Assembly: GCF_039994875.1 (NCBI RefSeq)
Contig: NZ_CP121196.1
Coordinates: forward strand, 372,001 to 436,000
Direction: 5' to 3'
Length of the DNA stretch: 64,000 nucleotides
Source: Telmatobacter sp. DSM 110680
GTDB taxonomy: Bacteria; Acidobacteriota; Terriglobia; Terriglobales; Acidobacteriaceae
A program made the position numbers and the translations under genes. The stretch's first letter is position 1, and each line of letters starts with the position of its first letter. This document shows positions 7,664 through 17,317 of this stretch, one piece after another. The notes under the pieces were generated by a model, which did no database searches, was not told the origin of the DNA, and saw nothing but the letters and a program-made list of their open reading frames with translations.

Positions 7664-9691
7664 ATGTCGAATGGCTTTGATCTCAGCTTGACTGCCGCAC
7701 GGCCCGCGTTGCTGGCTGATCGGGACAATACCGTTGATGTGCTGATCCGCGTTCAGGCTCCAGACGCGCCGAAGAGCGGGCTTCCGGACCGCCCGCGCCT
7801 GAATCTAGCCATTGTGATCGATCGCTCCGGTTCGATGCAGGGTGAACCTCTGCATGAAGCCAAGCGGGCGGCCGGATTCATCATCGATAGCCTGAAGGCT
7901 ACTGACCGCGCATCCGTGGTGTCTTATGACGACACCGTGCGGGTCGTCGCCGAGAGCCGACACGTGGAAAACAAAGCGTACTTCAAGAACGCGGTTTCCC
8001 AAATCCAATCGGGTGGCTCAACGAACCTGCACGGCGGCTGGCTGAAAGGCGCGGAGGAGGCTGCGGGGCATCTGGATCCGGAATGCAACAGCCGTGTACT
8101 TCTGCTCTCCGATGGCCAAGCCAATCACGGCGAGACGAATGTCGATGAGATCGCCACGCAGTGCGCGAAGCTGGCTGACAACGGGGTCACCACTTCGACC
8201 TACGGGCTGGGGCACTCCTTTAACGAGGAGCTCATGGTGGCCATGGCACGGTCTGGGCGGGGAAACAACTACTACAGCGAGGCTGCGGAATCACTGCTGG
8301 AGCGTTTTCATGAGGAATTCTCGTTGCTCTCGTCGCTTTGTGCACGCAATGTCCGCTTGCTTCTGACTCCATTGCCTGGAATCCGCTGCGAAATGCTGAA
8401 CCTTTACGAGGCTGGAAAAGATGGATCCTGGCGACTGCCCGACCTTGTCTATGACGGCGAAGCCTGGGCCGCGGTGCGGTTGCATATAGACGCGAAGAGC
8501 TTGCCTGTTGTCGGCGAGATGTTGGCGCTGCTGCAGGCATCCGTGGTTTATCTCGATCTCGACGGGGCTGAGTGCCAGATCCCTGAGACTTGGCTGACGC
8601 TGCCGGTTCTCACCGAAGAGAAGTTCCACGCGACCCCCAAGAACGGCGATGTCATCCGCCGCGCAACAGAGGCGGAGGCCGCACAACTGCAGGAGTTCGC
8701 GAGCAAAGCTGCGAAGCGGCGTGATTGGGGCCAGGTGAACCGACTCTTGGCGACGGCGAGGGAAATGGCTGCGCACAGCCCATGGCTCGCCGAGATCGTA
8801 GCAAACCTTGAAACGCTGGCGGCGCAGCAGAATGACGTGCTGTTTAGTAAGGAAGCGCAATACGGGGCGCGCAGCATGGGTTCGAGACTCCGCTCTAAGA
8901 CAGAGTTCGCCGCCAACTTCGCCGACAGCGCCGTGCCAAGCTACCTGCAGAGAAAGGTCCGCCAGGGTGCCAGCGGACATTATGGCCAGCCGCTCGAGGG
9001 GGAAAAGTATCAGCTTGAACTTTTCGACAACTATCCGGTTGCCCTGATCGATGGCAAGCGAGTTTTGCTGGATACCGGTTCGCCGTTCAGCGTGGGCAAC
9101 GGTGACCGGTTTGAAATCGCCGGGCAGCCGTTCCGGTTCCAGGGTCAGTTGGGAGTCACTACCGACAAATTGTCGCAGTGGATGAACACGCAGATCGACG
9201 CCCTGCTCGGGACTGATGTGCTCTCCAAGTTTGTGGTCGCACTCGATTGGTGGAACAGCACTGTAACCTTCTCGCCGCAAGGGAGCAAGCTGCTGGGTGA
9301 AGACTTGCCGGTAGAACAATTGATGGGGACCCCCGTGCTCAAGCTCCGCACAACGGCCGGCAAGTGCAAAGCGTTGTTCGACACGGGCGCCAAGCTTTGC
9401 TACATGCCCAGGAGCGCCGTGGCGGACCTGTTTCCAGTCAATCACGTGAGGGATTTTCACGTGATGGGCGGACCTTTTGAAACGGACGTTTATGAAGTAG
9501 ACGTCAAGATTGCCCAACACTCCTTCATCGCCAATTGCGGCGTGCTTCCAGAAGCACTTGCTTCCCTTGTGGGCAAAGCGACAGGCATCGAGTGGGTTAT
9601 TGGCACGGATTTGCTCCGCCAGGGAGCGATCGGACTTGATCTTCGCCACAATCACGTCACTGCATCCTGGCAACCGGCAGGGACACCTTAG
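7664..9691 (+). CDS. von Willebrand A protein fused to two retropepsin-like aspartic protease lobes
   Basis: This 675-residue protein has a VWA domain at about 45-225 with a full MIDAS site: Asp53-x-Ser-x-Ser (DRSGSM), the Thr of GGSTN and the Asp of LLSDGQAN. A middle region (about 230-440) is mostly helical. The C-terminus holds two similar units about 103 residues apart. The first has DTGS at Asp470 followed by ALLGTDVL and a VVALDWWNSTVTF strand; the second has DTGA at Asp573 followed by WVIGTDLL and IGLDLRHNHVTA. Hydrophobic-Asp-Thr-Gly plus a downstream Gly-x-Asp motif is the pattern of clan AA (retropepsin/pepsin) folds. Two lobes in one chain could form a complete active site. No signal peptide is seen, so a cytoplasmic, metal-dependent protein-binding role with possible proteolysis is inferred. 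It follows the MerR-like gene by 15 bases. Confidence 0.8.
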   Translation: MSNGFDLSLTAARPALLADRDNTVDVLIRVQAPDAPKSGLPDRPRLNLAIVIDRSGSMQGEPLHEAKRAAGFIIDSLKATDRASVVSYDDTVRVVAESRHVENKAYFKNAVSQIQSGGSTNLHGGWLKGAEEAAGHLDPECNSRVLLLSDGQANHGETNVDEIATQCAKLADNGVTTSTYGLGHSFNEELMVAMARSGRGNNYYSEAAESLLERFHEEFSLLSSLCARNVRLLLTPLPGIRCEMLNLYEAGKDGSWRLPDLVYDGEAWAAVRLHIDAKSLPVVGEMLALLQASVVYLDLDGAECQIPETWLTLPVLTEEKFHATPKNGDVIRRATEAEAAQLQEFASKAAKRRDWGQVNRLLATAREMAAHSPWLAEIVANLETLAAQQNDVLFSKEAQYGARSMGSRLRSKTEFAANFADSAVPSYLQRKVRQGASGHYGQPLEGEKYQLELFDNYPVALIDGKRVLLDTGSPFSVGNGDRFEIAGQPFRFQGQLGVTTDKLSQWMNTQIDALLGTDVLSKFVVALDWWNSTVTFSPQGSKLLGEDLPVEQLMGTPVLKLRTTAGKCKALFDTGAKLCYMPRSAVADLFPVNHVRDFHVMGGPFETDVYEVDVKIAQHSFIANCGVLPEALASLVGKATGIEWVIGTDLLRQGAIGLDLRHNHVTASWQPAGTP

Positions 9692-9752
9692 TGGTACCAA
9701 TCCAACAAATCGAGAAGACGCTGTGCAAGGAGTCGCAAGGAGACCTGAAAAC

Positions 9753-10388
9753 ATGACTATGAATAACAAAGAGACTGAACAACTCCACCTGACCAGCAGA
9801 TTCACGAGTGCCGTCGACTATGCGCGTCACATCCACATCGAGCGACGGAAGGGAACCGACATTCCTTATATGGCGCATCTTCTGGGAGTGGCATCCCTGG
9901 TCATGGGAGAGTCAGGGCATGCCGGGTTTCCGGTCACGGAAGAAATGGTGATCGCCGCCCTCCTTCATGACGCTGTCGAAGATCAAGGAGGATTGCCGCG
10001 GCTAAAAGACATCGAGCAGAACTTCGGTTCAAATGTGGCGCGCATGGTCGAGGGACTGTCAGACAGTCTTTCCGAGGATCCCGGCTATAAACAACCGTGG
10101 CTTGAGCGCAAACAGACTTATATCCAAAGGCTTCGCGATGAACCACCCGATGTCAAGCTCATCTCGGCGGCCGACAAACTCTATAACGCGAGAGCAATAC
10201 TTGAAGACTACCGGGAGATTGGACCACGGATCTGGGAACGATTCAAACGAGGCCGACAGGACCAGCTTCGGTATTTCAATGAACTCCTCAATGTCTACAC
10301 GTTTGCCGGAGGGAGCCGGATTGTTGAAGAACTGAAACATGTGATCAACGAGCTGGAAGTGATATCGAAGGATGAGGAACAGGCTTAG
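9753..10388 (+). CDS. HD-domain phosphohydrolase (RelA/SpoT hydrolase-like, MESH1-type)
   Basis: A 211-residue protein consisting of one HD domain. The metal/phosphate motifs are YMAHLLGVA (His), LLHDAVED (His-Asp plus the ED pair) and AADKLYNARAI (the conserved D-K-x-x-N), in the order of the RelA/SpoT and MESH1 hydrolase family. Such stand-alone enzymes hydrolyse (p)ppGpp or related 3'-pyrophosphates; other substrates are possible. The frame is open further upstream, but the ATG at 9753 has AAGGAG at the right distance and avoids overlap with the VWA gene. It lies 61 bases behind that gene and may share its transcript. Confidence 0.85.
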   Translation: MTMNNKETEQLHLTSRFTSAVDYARHIHIERRKGTDIPYMAHLLGVASLVMGESGHAGFPVTEEMVIAALLHDAVEDQGGLPRLKDIEQNFGSNVARMVEGLSDSLSEDPGYKQPWLERKQTYIQRLRDEPPDVKLISAADKLYNARAILEDYREIGPRIWERFKRGRQDQLRYFNELLNVYTFAGGSRIVEELKHVINELEVISKDEEQA

Positions 10389-10434
10389 ACTTCGCGCCCG
10401 CATCGGGACGATCAGAGTTCAGGAGGAAGTGTCA

Positions 10435-10842
10435 ATGTGGATCTTTACCAAGTACGGCTTCTTTTCTATAGCTTGTGCCAACAAGGCTGAAAGTAGGGAA
10501 ATCGACCCGAGCGTAGTGATGGTTCGTGCCAGGCTGAAGAAGCACTTGCAGAATCTGCAAGAAAGGTTTAAAGACACGAAGATTGCAAAGCTGGCAATAG
10601 ACTCTTCTGCCGGGACCGACTACAAGTACAGGATCGTAATGCCTAAATCCGAGTGGGTGTCAGCACTATCGGAGATGGCAACGGAACAGACGTGGCGAAA
10701 CTTCAAGAACGAGGCCGGTCTCTTTCAGCGCGTTCACAATCTAAGCAGTCGTTATGTGGATGCTCTGCATGAAATCTGGGGTGTGATGCACGGGCTGCAA
10801 GTGTCCGAGCACAATGACGCGTCGATCAAGAGGGACAGGTAA
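10435..10842 (+). CDS. Small MWIF-family protein of unknown function (copy 1)
   Basis: A 135-residue protein starting MWIFTKYGFFSIACA, with AGGAGGAAG before the ATG. Conserved features shared with the protein at 56004-56384 are the MWIF..GF.S.ACA start, VMVRAR.K.HLQNLQ, the KSEWV.AL.EMA.EQ.W.NFKNE block and the C-terminal YVDALHEIW..M..LQ. The widespread start MW(I/L)FT..GF.S hints at an old conserved family without a known role. It is 46 bases behind the HD gene and may be the last gene of that cluster. The two copies in one window strengthen the case that it is real. Confidence 0.75.
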   Translation: MWIFTKYGFFSIACANKAESREIDPSVVMVRARLKKHLQNLQERFKDTKIAKLAIDSSAGTDYKYRIVMPKSEWVSALSEMATEQTWRNFKNEAGLFQRVHNLSSRYVDALHEIWGVMHGLQVSEHNDASIKRDR

Positions 10843-10999
10843 CAGACAAACTCCAATCGTTCTGCTATCGTTTCTGCCATCTTGATATATGCTGGCTCGA
10901 CGAAGGCAGGTGGCCGTTAGCTTGGTTTCGCCTGCCAAAGATCCGATAGAAGACCAGGGTTAGATCTAGATTGCAATAAGTTAGCGAATTGAGATAAAA

Positions 11000-13900
11000 G
11001 TGGACCCCTTCGTCGATCAATTAAAGCACCTCTGTGTCGCGTATCCCACCCGGTCGAAGTGGGTGTTTGTCCCGAACCACTCAATCGGTCTCACTTTGGG
11101 CGAACGGATCGTCCTCCAAGGTACGAACTGGCTCAATCTGCGATTCGTTACGCCGCCCGACATTGCATTGCGCATGGGAGCCCCGTTCCTCGTCGAACGC
11201 GGCATTGATCCCTCCGAAGAGGGACTTGGTCCCGCGCTCATGATGCGACTATTGCTCGAGCTTCCCCAAAAGGGTGGCTACTTTCGACCACTCGCTGACC
11301 AACCGACAATGGCACAAGCGCTCTGGACGACAATGCACGAGTTGAGTATGGCTGGCATCCGGTCAAAGGACCTGAAGACTGAAGTGTTCTCATCCCCCGC
11401 CAAGCATGGCGAACTCGTTGCGCTGCTCGATGCATACGATCGCTTTCTCAAGCAGAACGACCGCGGCGACATGGCCGCGGTGTACGAGGAAGCAGCAAAG
11501 CACCAGGATTGGTGTCCCATTCAGTCTAAAGATTGCTGGACTGAACTCCCCGATGTCGTCTGGAGTCCACTTCAGCGCTTGCTTATGGATTCGATGCCAG
11601 GAGAGCGGCTCGATCCGCAAGCGTTCAACCTTGTCGGTGTGTCTGTGCCGCGACGGCTGAAATCGCGCCATGCCCAACGCCTGGCTGCGGACCTCGGGAC
11701 CAATGAGTTGGCCTATTTGATGAGTCCGCCAAGTGTGCCGGCGAGGATCACAGCTGAGGCGAAGATCGCGTTGTTCCACGCAGGCGGCCACGAAGCGGAA
11801 ATCGAAGAGGTCTTCCGCCGGATTCTCGCTAGCGGCGCGTCTTTAGATCAGTTCGAAATCGCCTGCGCGTCGGATGCACACGTTGCGCTGATCTGGGAGA
11901 AGGCGCTTCGTCACAATTGGCCGGTGACACTGGGTCCCGGCATTCCCGCGACGCTTACACGTCCGGGCAGAGCGTTGATCGGATTCTGCGACTGGATCGA
12001 GACGGACTTTTCTGCCGGCCATCTGCGTCGCCTGCTTGAATCTGGAGATTTGACTTTTGAACTAGAGACGGAAGGCTTCACGGCAGGACAAGCTGCAGGT
12101 TTGCTCGCACGTGCCGATGCCGGCTGGGGCCGTGCAACATACAAGCTCGCGCTGGAGCGACTTCACAAGAGTTATGAATCTCGCTCCGCGGACCCGGATG
12201 GACCGGAAGAAGATCGAGCTGAGGCGCGGAAAAAGGCTGACCGTACATCAAGAGTTCTGGTTTGGGTCACGGCATTGCTGGCATCACTACCGGAGCCGAC
12301 GTCGGACGGCAAGGTCCCGCTGCAGGCCGTGGTAAATGGCGTTCTAGGTTTTCTTGAGCGCACTGCAACACGGAACAGCGCACTCGATCACCGCGCGGCG
12401 ATGGCTTTGCAGGATTATGTCAGTGACCTGCGCGCGCTCGAGGCATTCTCATGCTCTTTGTCGGAGTCACTGCGGTTTGTGCGCGAACGGGTGACCTCAC
12501 TGAACGTAGCTCCAGAGCGCCCTCGCCCCGGGCACCTATATGCATGCAGACTCGCACAATTGGGGTATGCAGGGCGATCCCACCTCTTTGTTGTTGGCTT
12601 AGAGGAGGGGCGCGTCTTTTCGTCGTCGACCGAAGATGCGATTCTGCTCGATACCGAACGCGCTGGAATTACGGCCGATCTGCGATTGTCGACCGACAGG
12701 ATCGACGAAGCCGTTTATGTCGTTCTGACGCGGCTGGCTGCATCCGGTGCCTCGGTCACATTCTCATATTCGTGCCGCGACACAAGAGAATTTCGCGAGA
12801 CTTATGCCTCATGGCTGATGCTGCAAGCTTTTCGACTGCAGCGAGGCGACCCCTCGCTCTCCTACCACGAACTGAAGGCAGCGCTTGGAGAGCCGAAATC
12901 TGCTGTTCCGGATGACCGTCAGAGTGCACTCTCCCCCGGCGCATGGTGGCTGCGCAGCGTTGTCGGCACAGGCGAGACCGGAATTAGCGTTTTGGGTCAG
13001 ACATTCACAGGCGTTGCGAATGGGCTGATTGCAGAAGGCAAGCGGCAGTCAAACGAGTTCACGGAATTCGATGGATTCGTGCCCGGTGCGGGGCAAGTGC
13101 TCGATCCTTGTGCACCCGAAGCCGCTTTCTCTGTGACAGAACTGGAAAAGGCCGCCGAGTGCCCGTTTCGGTTCTTCCTTAAACGCGGATTGGGAGTGCG
13201 ACCCATCGACGAAAGCGAGCGGGACAAGGACGTATGGCTCGATCCGCTGACTCGTGGTTCGGAGCTGCACGAGCTTTATGCCGCGCTGCTACGTCGCGCC
13301 CGTAGCGAAAACCGCCGCGCGAACAATGGTGATGGCGAATGGTTCATGGCGCTCGCGAAAGACCGACTAAAGAGGTTGAACGAGGAGATGCCCGCCGCGA
13401 CGGCGGAGATACTGGAGCGGGAGTCACGGGACTTTCTGGCGGATGTGGCGCTATTTCTGGATGCTGAATGCGCCGTCTCGCCGGCAATGCCAATCGGATT
13501 AGAAGTGTCATTTGGACGACCACTCGATGACGACAATGAGCCTCTGGCTCGGCCAGAAGCTGTTGAGATTGATTTAGGAGAAGGACTTACATTCCGGTTT
13601 GCTGGTCGCATCGATCGCATTGACAAAGTCGGTGAGGCTTCGTTCGAAATACTCGACTACAAGACCGGCGGCTTCTGGCGAGACAAATGGCGCGGAGTCT
13701 TCGATGGAGGACGCCGTCTCCAGCACGCGCTGTATGGACTTGCCGCAGCCGAACTGCTCAAGGCGTCTTATACAAATCCGAAGATCACGGCTGGCATCTA
13801 TTACTTCTCGAGTCACCGAGGACACCAGGAACGCGTGAGGATCCCTGCACCGACGAAAGCTGCCATCGCAGCCGTCATTGGCGACCTGCGAGATCTGATC

Positions 13901-14053
13901 ATCAAGGGAGAATTCGTTCGCACGCCAGACCAAGACAACTGCACGTATTGTGACTACGCCGCAGCCTGCGGCGAAAAGAATAACCTTCAGGCTAAAAACA
14001 AGCAGTTGGATTCAAAACTCGAGGTTTATAGAAAGCTGACCGCCCATGTCTGA
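11000..14053 (+). CDS. addB: AddB-like helicase/nuclease subunit (double-strand break processing)
   Basis: A 1017-residue protein of the AddB/RexB type, GTG start. The N-terminal two thirds resemble the UvrD-like but degenerate helicase fold of AddB that recognises Chi. The C-terminus carries the RecB-type nuclease: the GRIDRID strand, then ILDYKTGG with Asp886 and Lys888, and LQHALYGLAA. Cysteines Cys721 (AECPFRFF), Cys981, Cys984 and Cys990 (CTYC-x5-C) match the 4Fe-4S staple of AddB nuclease domains. With AddA it would unwind and degrade DNA ends and load RecA. The stop overlaps the addA start by eight bases, a clear sign of an operon. Confidence 0.88.
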   Translation: MDPFVDQLKHLCVAYPTRSKWVFVPNHSIGLTLGERIVLQGTNWLNLRFVTPPDIALRMGAPFLVERGIDPSEEGLGPALMMRLLLELPQKGGYFRPLADQPTMAQALWTTMHELSMAGIRSKDLKTEVFSSPAKHGELVALLDAYDRFLKQNDRGDMAAVYEEAAKHQDWCPIQSKDCWTELPDVVWSPLQRLLMDSMPGERLDPQAFNLVGVSVPRRLKSRHAQRLAADLGTNELAYLMSPPSVPARITAEAKIALFHAGGHEAEIEEVFRRILASGASLDQFEIACASDAHVALIWEKALRHNWPVTLGPGIPATLTRPGRALIGFCDWIETDFSAGHLRRLLESGDLTFELETEGFTAGQAAGLLARADAGWGRATYKLALERLHKSYESRSADPDGPEEDRAEARKKADRTSRVLVWVTALLASLPEPTSDGKVPLQAVVNGVLGFLERTATRNSALDHRAAMALQDYVSDLRALEAFSCSLSESLRFVRERVTSLNVAPERPRPGHLYACRLAQLGYAGRSHLFVVGLEEGRVFSSSTEDAILLDTERAGITADLRLSTDRIDEAVYVVLTRLAASGASVTFSYSCRDTREFRETYASWLMLQAFRLQRGDPSLSYHELKAALGEPKSAVPDDRQSALSPGAWWLRSVVGTGETGISVLGQTFTGVANGLIAEGKRQSNEFTEFDGFVPGAGQVLDPCAPEAAFSVTELEKAAECPFRFFLKRGLGVRPIDESERDKDVWLDPLTRGSELHELYAALLRRARSENRRANNGDGEWFMALAKDRLKRLNEEMPAATAEILERESRDFLADVALFLDAECAVSPAMPIGLEVSFGRPLDDDNEPLARPEAVEIDLGEGLTFRFAGRIDRIDKVGEASFEILDYKTGGFWRDKWRGVFDGGRRLQHALYGLAAAELLKASYTNPKITAGIYYFSSHRGHQERVRIPAPTKAAIAAVIGDLRDLIIKGEFVRTPDQDNCTYCDYAAACGEKNNLQAKNKQLDSKLEVYRKLTAHV

Positions 14054-17000
14054 CTCGCGCGCCATCGACCAGGAATCACGCCGTATAGTTCGCGAGGAGT
14101 TGGTGACAAACATCCTGCTCGAAGCGGGCGCAGGCTCCGGTAAGACACAGATGCTTGCAGAGCGCATGGCCGCAGGCGTGGCTGCCGGTGTCTACAAAGT
14201 CGAGCAAATGGCGGCGGTCACATTCACGCGCAAGGCAGCTTCGGAGCTGCGCGGTCGCTTTCACCTCGCCCTCGAAAGCCAGCTTTCTAAAGCGCGTGAG
14301 ACTTCTGTCGGCGATACGGATGCTGAGCGCATAAACCGCATTCAGTCGGCTCTCTCCAATATGGAACGCTTTTTCGGGGGGACCATTCACTCCTTCTGTG
14401 CTCGTCTGCTGCGCGAGCGGCCGGTTGAGTCTGGTGTTTCTCCCGGCTTCACAGAACTCGACGAGGTCCAGGACATTGAATTGCGCCGGCGAGTGTGGCG
14501 GGATTTCATTGCGAGCAGACGCGAATGCGGCGATCCAGTAATGATCGCCTTGTTAGAAGCCGATTTACGTCCGCGGGACTTGGATTCAGCCTTTGCGACA
14601 ATTTGCGCAAATGACGACGTCGAGTTTCCAGCCGGTGAAGGCGCTTGTCCCGATCCGAAACCTGCTCGTGAGGCGCTTGAACAATTCTGGGTGGAACTGC
14701 GACAAGAGCTGCCCACCGTCATCGATCCCAAAACAACCTGCAAGATTCAGGACAAGGCACGACAGTTCCAGGGACTTTTTCGCGTCTCGCAACACCGCCT
14801 GGAGCGTCCTTCGGTCGTTGCATCTTTGCTGGAGATTTGGGATTGCGAATCCAAGATCGTCCAGAAGTGTTGGGCGGATGCTCCGGCCGAGAAGAAACGC
14901 CTGCGCGACCTGATAGAAGGGCTTCATGGCGACTTCCACACCAACGTCGTGGTGCCTTACCTGGCGCAGTGGCGTCAGTATGTTTATCGATTGTCGGTGA
15001 CGCTTCTCATTCAAGCGCGAGAATCTGCTGGTGCGGAGCGCCGCCGCATCAACTCCCTGAACTACGGTGACCTGCTTAATCTGACGGCTCGTGTGCTCCG
15101 TGAAAACGAACCCGTACGGAGGACACTCCAACAGAAGTATAAATTTCTCTTGGTAGATGAATTTCAGGACACCGACCCTGTGCAGGCAGAGATTCTCTTT
15201 TGGTTGGCGGAGGACATTGCGTCTTCGTCCGCCATGGAGCACAAAAGCCCGTTGGACTGGCGGACGCTCCCGGTCCGGCCGGGGGCGCTGTTCGTCGTAG
15301 GCGACCCCAAGCAATCCATCTATCGGTTCCGAAGGGCTGACATCGACATCTACAACGTTGTTCGGCGGCGCTTCAGTGATCCAACAGTTGGTCGTGTCGT
15401 TCCACTCACCCTGAACTTTCGGTCGGTGCCGCAGTTGTGCAACTGGGCAAATGAGGTGTTCATAGGCCGTTTCCCCGCTGAACCAACGCTCTATGCTCCT
15501 CGCTTTGCTCCACTCGATGCAGATACTAGCAACTTGTTATCCGGCGGCGTTTACACCATCACTCATAGTTGCAAGGCTCAGGATGTCCAGGCACAAGACG
15601 CCGCTAAGATTGCGACACATATTCGCGCGGAAGTAGATGCCGGGCGCCGTCGGTTCAGAGACTTTCTGATTCTCACCAGGAAGAAGCGAGATCGGATTGC
15701 GCCTTATGCCGACGCGCTGACATCGCTAAACATCCCCGTCGAGGTGAGCGGAGCGGGTGCCTTTGGCGAGTCGACCGAAGTTGAAGCGTTGACGGTTCTA
15801 CTACGTGCCCTTGCCGATCCGCAGGATGCCGTATCGCTTATCGCAGTTCTTCGCGGGCCGTTGTTCGGGCTGAGTGACCCGGAACTGTTCGCGTTCAAGC
15901 AAGCGGGTGGATGGTTCAGCCTGTTCTACGATCCTGGCGACGCAGCTGAAGCAATGCCGCATTCACGGACACACACCGCGCTGCGTGCGTTGCGGCAATA
16001 CTACCGGTGGACTTCGATCCTCCCAGCTGCAGCGGCATTGGATCGCATCCTCGAGGACACCGGGTACCTCGCACTAGCGGGAACCACGCCGGGCGGCGCA
16101 AATGCAGGGGATGTCTTGCACGCAGTCGACCGCGTGCGTCGGGTAACAGAGGCAGGAGGAAGTCTCGCCGACGCGGCCGATTCCTTGGAGGCAGACAGCG
16201 AAGCGGCAAGCGAGGTTGAATCTCTTCCTCTTGAGCCGGGGCGTACCGACGTTGTAAGGCTGATGAATCTTCACAAGGCAAAAGGCCTTGAAGCGGCAGT
16301 TGTCTTCCTGGCAGATCCGGCTGGCGGTGTCGCGGCTCACGTCGATGTTCATATTGAAAGGACCGAGCTGAAAGCGCTTGGTTGGTTGAAGATTGTCCGA
16401 AGGAATGAAAGATCGTTCTCGACCAAGTTGCTTGGCGAGCACGAGGATTGGCCGGTCCACGAAGCCGCGGAAATGCCTTATCTGCAAGCCGAAGAAGATC
16501 GGCTCCTCTATGTTGCCGCTACTCGTGGCCGGGAGGCTTTGGTTGTAAGCCGTTGGACAGGAGGACGCATAAAGTCTCCGGCCTGGGGCGTTCTAAACGA
16601 TTCGCTGTCGCTGGCGTCGGAGCTGTCTCTTCCATTGACCGCCAGCGTGCCTGCCGTCGGGCCGCTCGATTGCAGCGATGACCTCGTGGCGGCCGCCGCA
16701 GCCAACCAGGCCGCAGCGCATTCGCTTTCGTCACAGCCGTCCTGGCACGCGACCTCTGTCACGAACGAGGCGCGACACATCGCCAACATTACTCCTTCGC
16801 TGGTCGTCTCCGCTGACGACCCGTCGAAGGTGTTAGCAGTCGACTCGCCGTCCCATCGAGCCGATGCCGGCCTGGCATGGGGCACACTGATTCACGGACT
16901 TCTTGAGCATGCAATGCGCCATAAGAACGCTACATCGGAAGACTTGAAACGTCTGGGAATGTGGCTGACCGTTGAAGAGCCCCAGCTGCGTCAAGTGCTT

Positions 17001-17312
17001 GCCCCGGCCGTGAACACGGTCCTTGCTGTGTCAAAGCTTGACTTCTGGGATGAAGCCAAGAAGTCAGAATGCTCCGTGGAGGCTCCGTTTGCTTTCGCCG
17101 AGAGCCCCAGGGTGATTCTCAACGGGGTTATCGATTTGTTGTTCGGCCACGATGGACACTGGCGGATCATCGACTACAAGACCGATCTCGATTCGACTAA
17201 TCTGGGGGCTTCCTACCAGGCGCAGCTCAACATGTACGAGCGCGCTTTGGGTAGTGTGGGCATTCAAGACGTAACCAGCGCCCTGCAGCCTGTAAGAAGC
17301 TCGGATGGATAA
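14046..17312 (+). CDS. addA: AddA-like UvrD-family helicase-nuclease
   Basis: A 1088-residue superfamily 1A helicase with C-terminal nuclease. Motifs run in order: Walker A AGAGSGKT (Lys33), motif Ia AVTFTRKAASEL, motif II VDEFQDTD (Asp371-Glu372), motif III VVGDPKQSIYRFR, motif V LMNLHKAKGLEAAVVFL, motif VI LLYVAATRGREAL. The nuclease has GVIDLLF and RIIDYKTD (Asp1043, Lys1045) followed by YQAQLNMYE. This is the ATP-driven motor and 3'-strand nuclease partner of AddB in recombinational repair and degradation of foreign linear DNA. It overlaps addB by eight bases and precedes the HEPN-type gene by five, so all three are probably co-translated. Confidence 0.92.
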   Translation: MSDSRAIDQESRRIVREELVTNILLEAGAGSGKTQMLAERMAAGVAAGVYKVEQMAAVTFTRKAASELRGRFHLALESQLSKARETSVGDTDAERINRIQSALSNMERFFGGTIHSFCARLLRERPVESGVSPGFTELDEVQDIELRRRVWRDFIASRRECGDPVMIALLEADLRPRDLDSAFATICANDDVEFPAGEGACPDPKPAREALEQFWVELRQELPTVIDPKTTCKIQDKARQFQGLFRVSQHRLERPSVVASLLEIWDCESKIVQKCWADAPAEKKRLRDLIEGLHGDFHTNVVVPYLAQWRQYVYRLSVTLLIQARESAGAERRRINSLNYGDLLNLTARVLRENEPVRRTLQQKYKFLLVDEFQDTDPVQAEILFWLAEDIASSSAMEHKSPLDWRTLPVRPGALFVVGDPKQSIYRFRRADIDIYNVVRRRFSDPTVGRVVPLTLNFRSVPQLCNWANEVFIGRFPAEPTLYAPRFAPLDADTSNLLSGGVYTITHSCKAQDVQAQDAAKIATHIRAEVDAGRRRFRDFLILTRKKRDRIAPYADALTSLNIPVEVSGAGAFGESTEVEALTVLLRALADPQDAVSLIAVLRGPLFGLSDPELFAFKQAGGWFSLFYDPGDAAEAMPHSRTHTALRALRQYYRWTSILPAAAALDRILEDTGYLALAGTTPGGANAGDVLHAVDRVRRVTEAGGSLADAADSLEADSEAASEVESLPLEPGRTDVVRLMNLHKAKGLEAAVVFLADPAGGVAAHVDVHIERTELKALGWLKIVRRNERSFSTKLLGEHEDWPVHEAAEMPYLQAEEDRLLYVAATRGREALVVSRWTGGRIKSPAWGVLNDSLSLASELSLPLTASVPAVGPLDCSDDLVAAAAANQAAAHSLSSQPSWHATSVTNEARHIANITPSLVVSADDPSKVLAVDSPSHRADAGLAWGTLIHGLLEHAMRHKNATSEDLKRLGMWLTVEEPQLRQVLAPAVNTVLAVSKLDFWDEAKKSECSVEAPFAFAESPRVILNGVIDLLFGHDGHWRIIDYKTDLDSTNLGASYQAQLNMYERALGSVGIQDVTSALQPVRSSDG

Positions 17313-17317
17313 GTGAT

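Noticed and set aside
8291-9805. 504-codon minus-strand frame opposite the VWA-protease gene
   Set aside because: It is long but antisense to a gene with clear MIDAS and DTG motifs; its own translation shows no domain and is Arg/His-rich, as is typical of shadows in GC-rich DNA.
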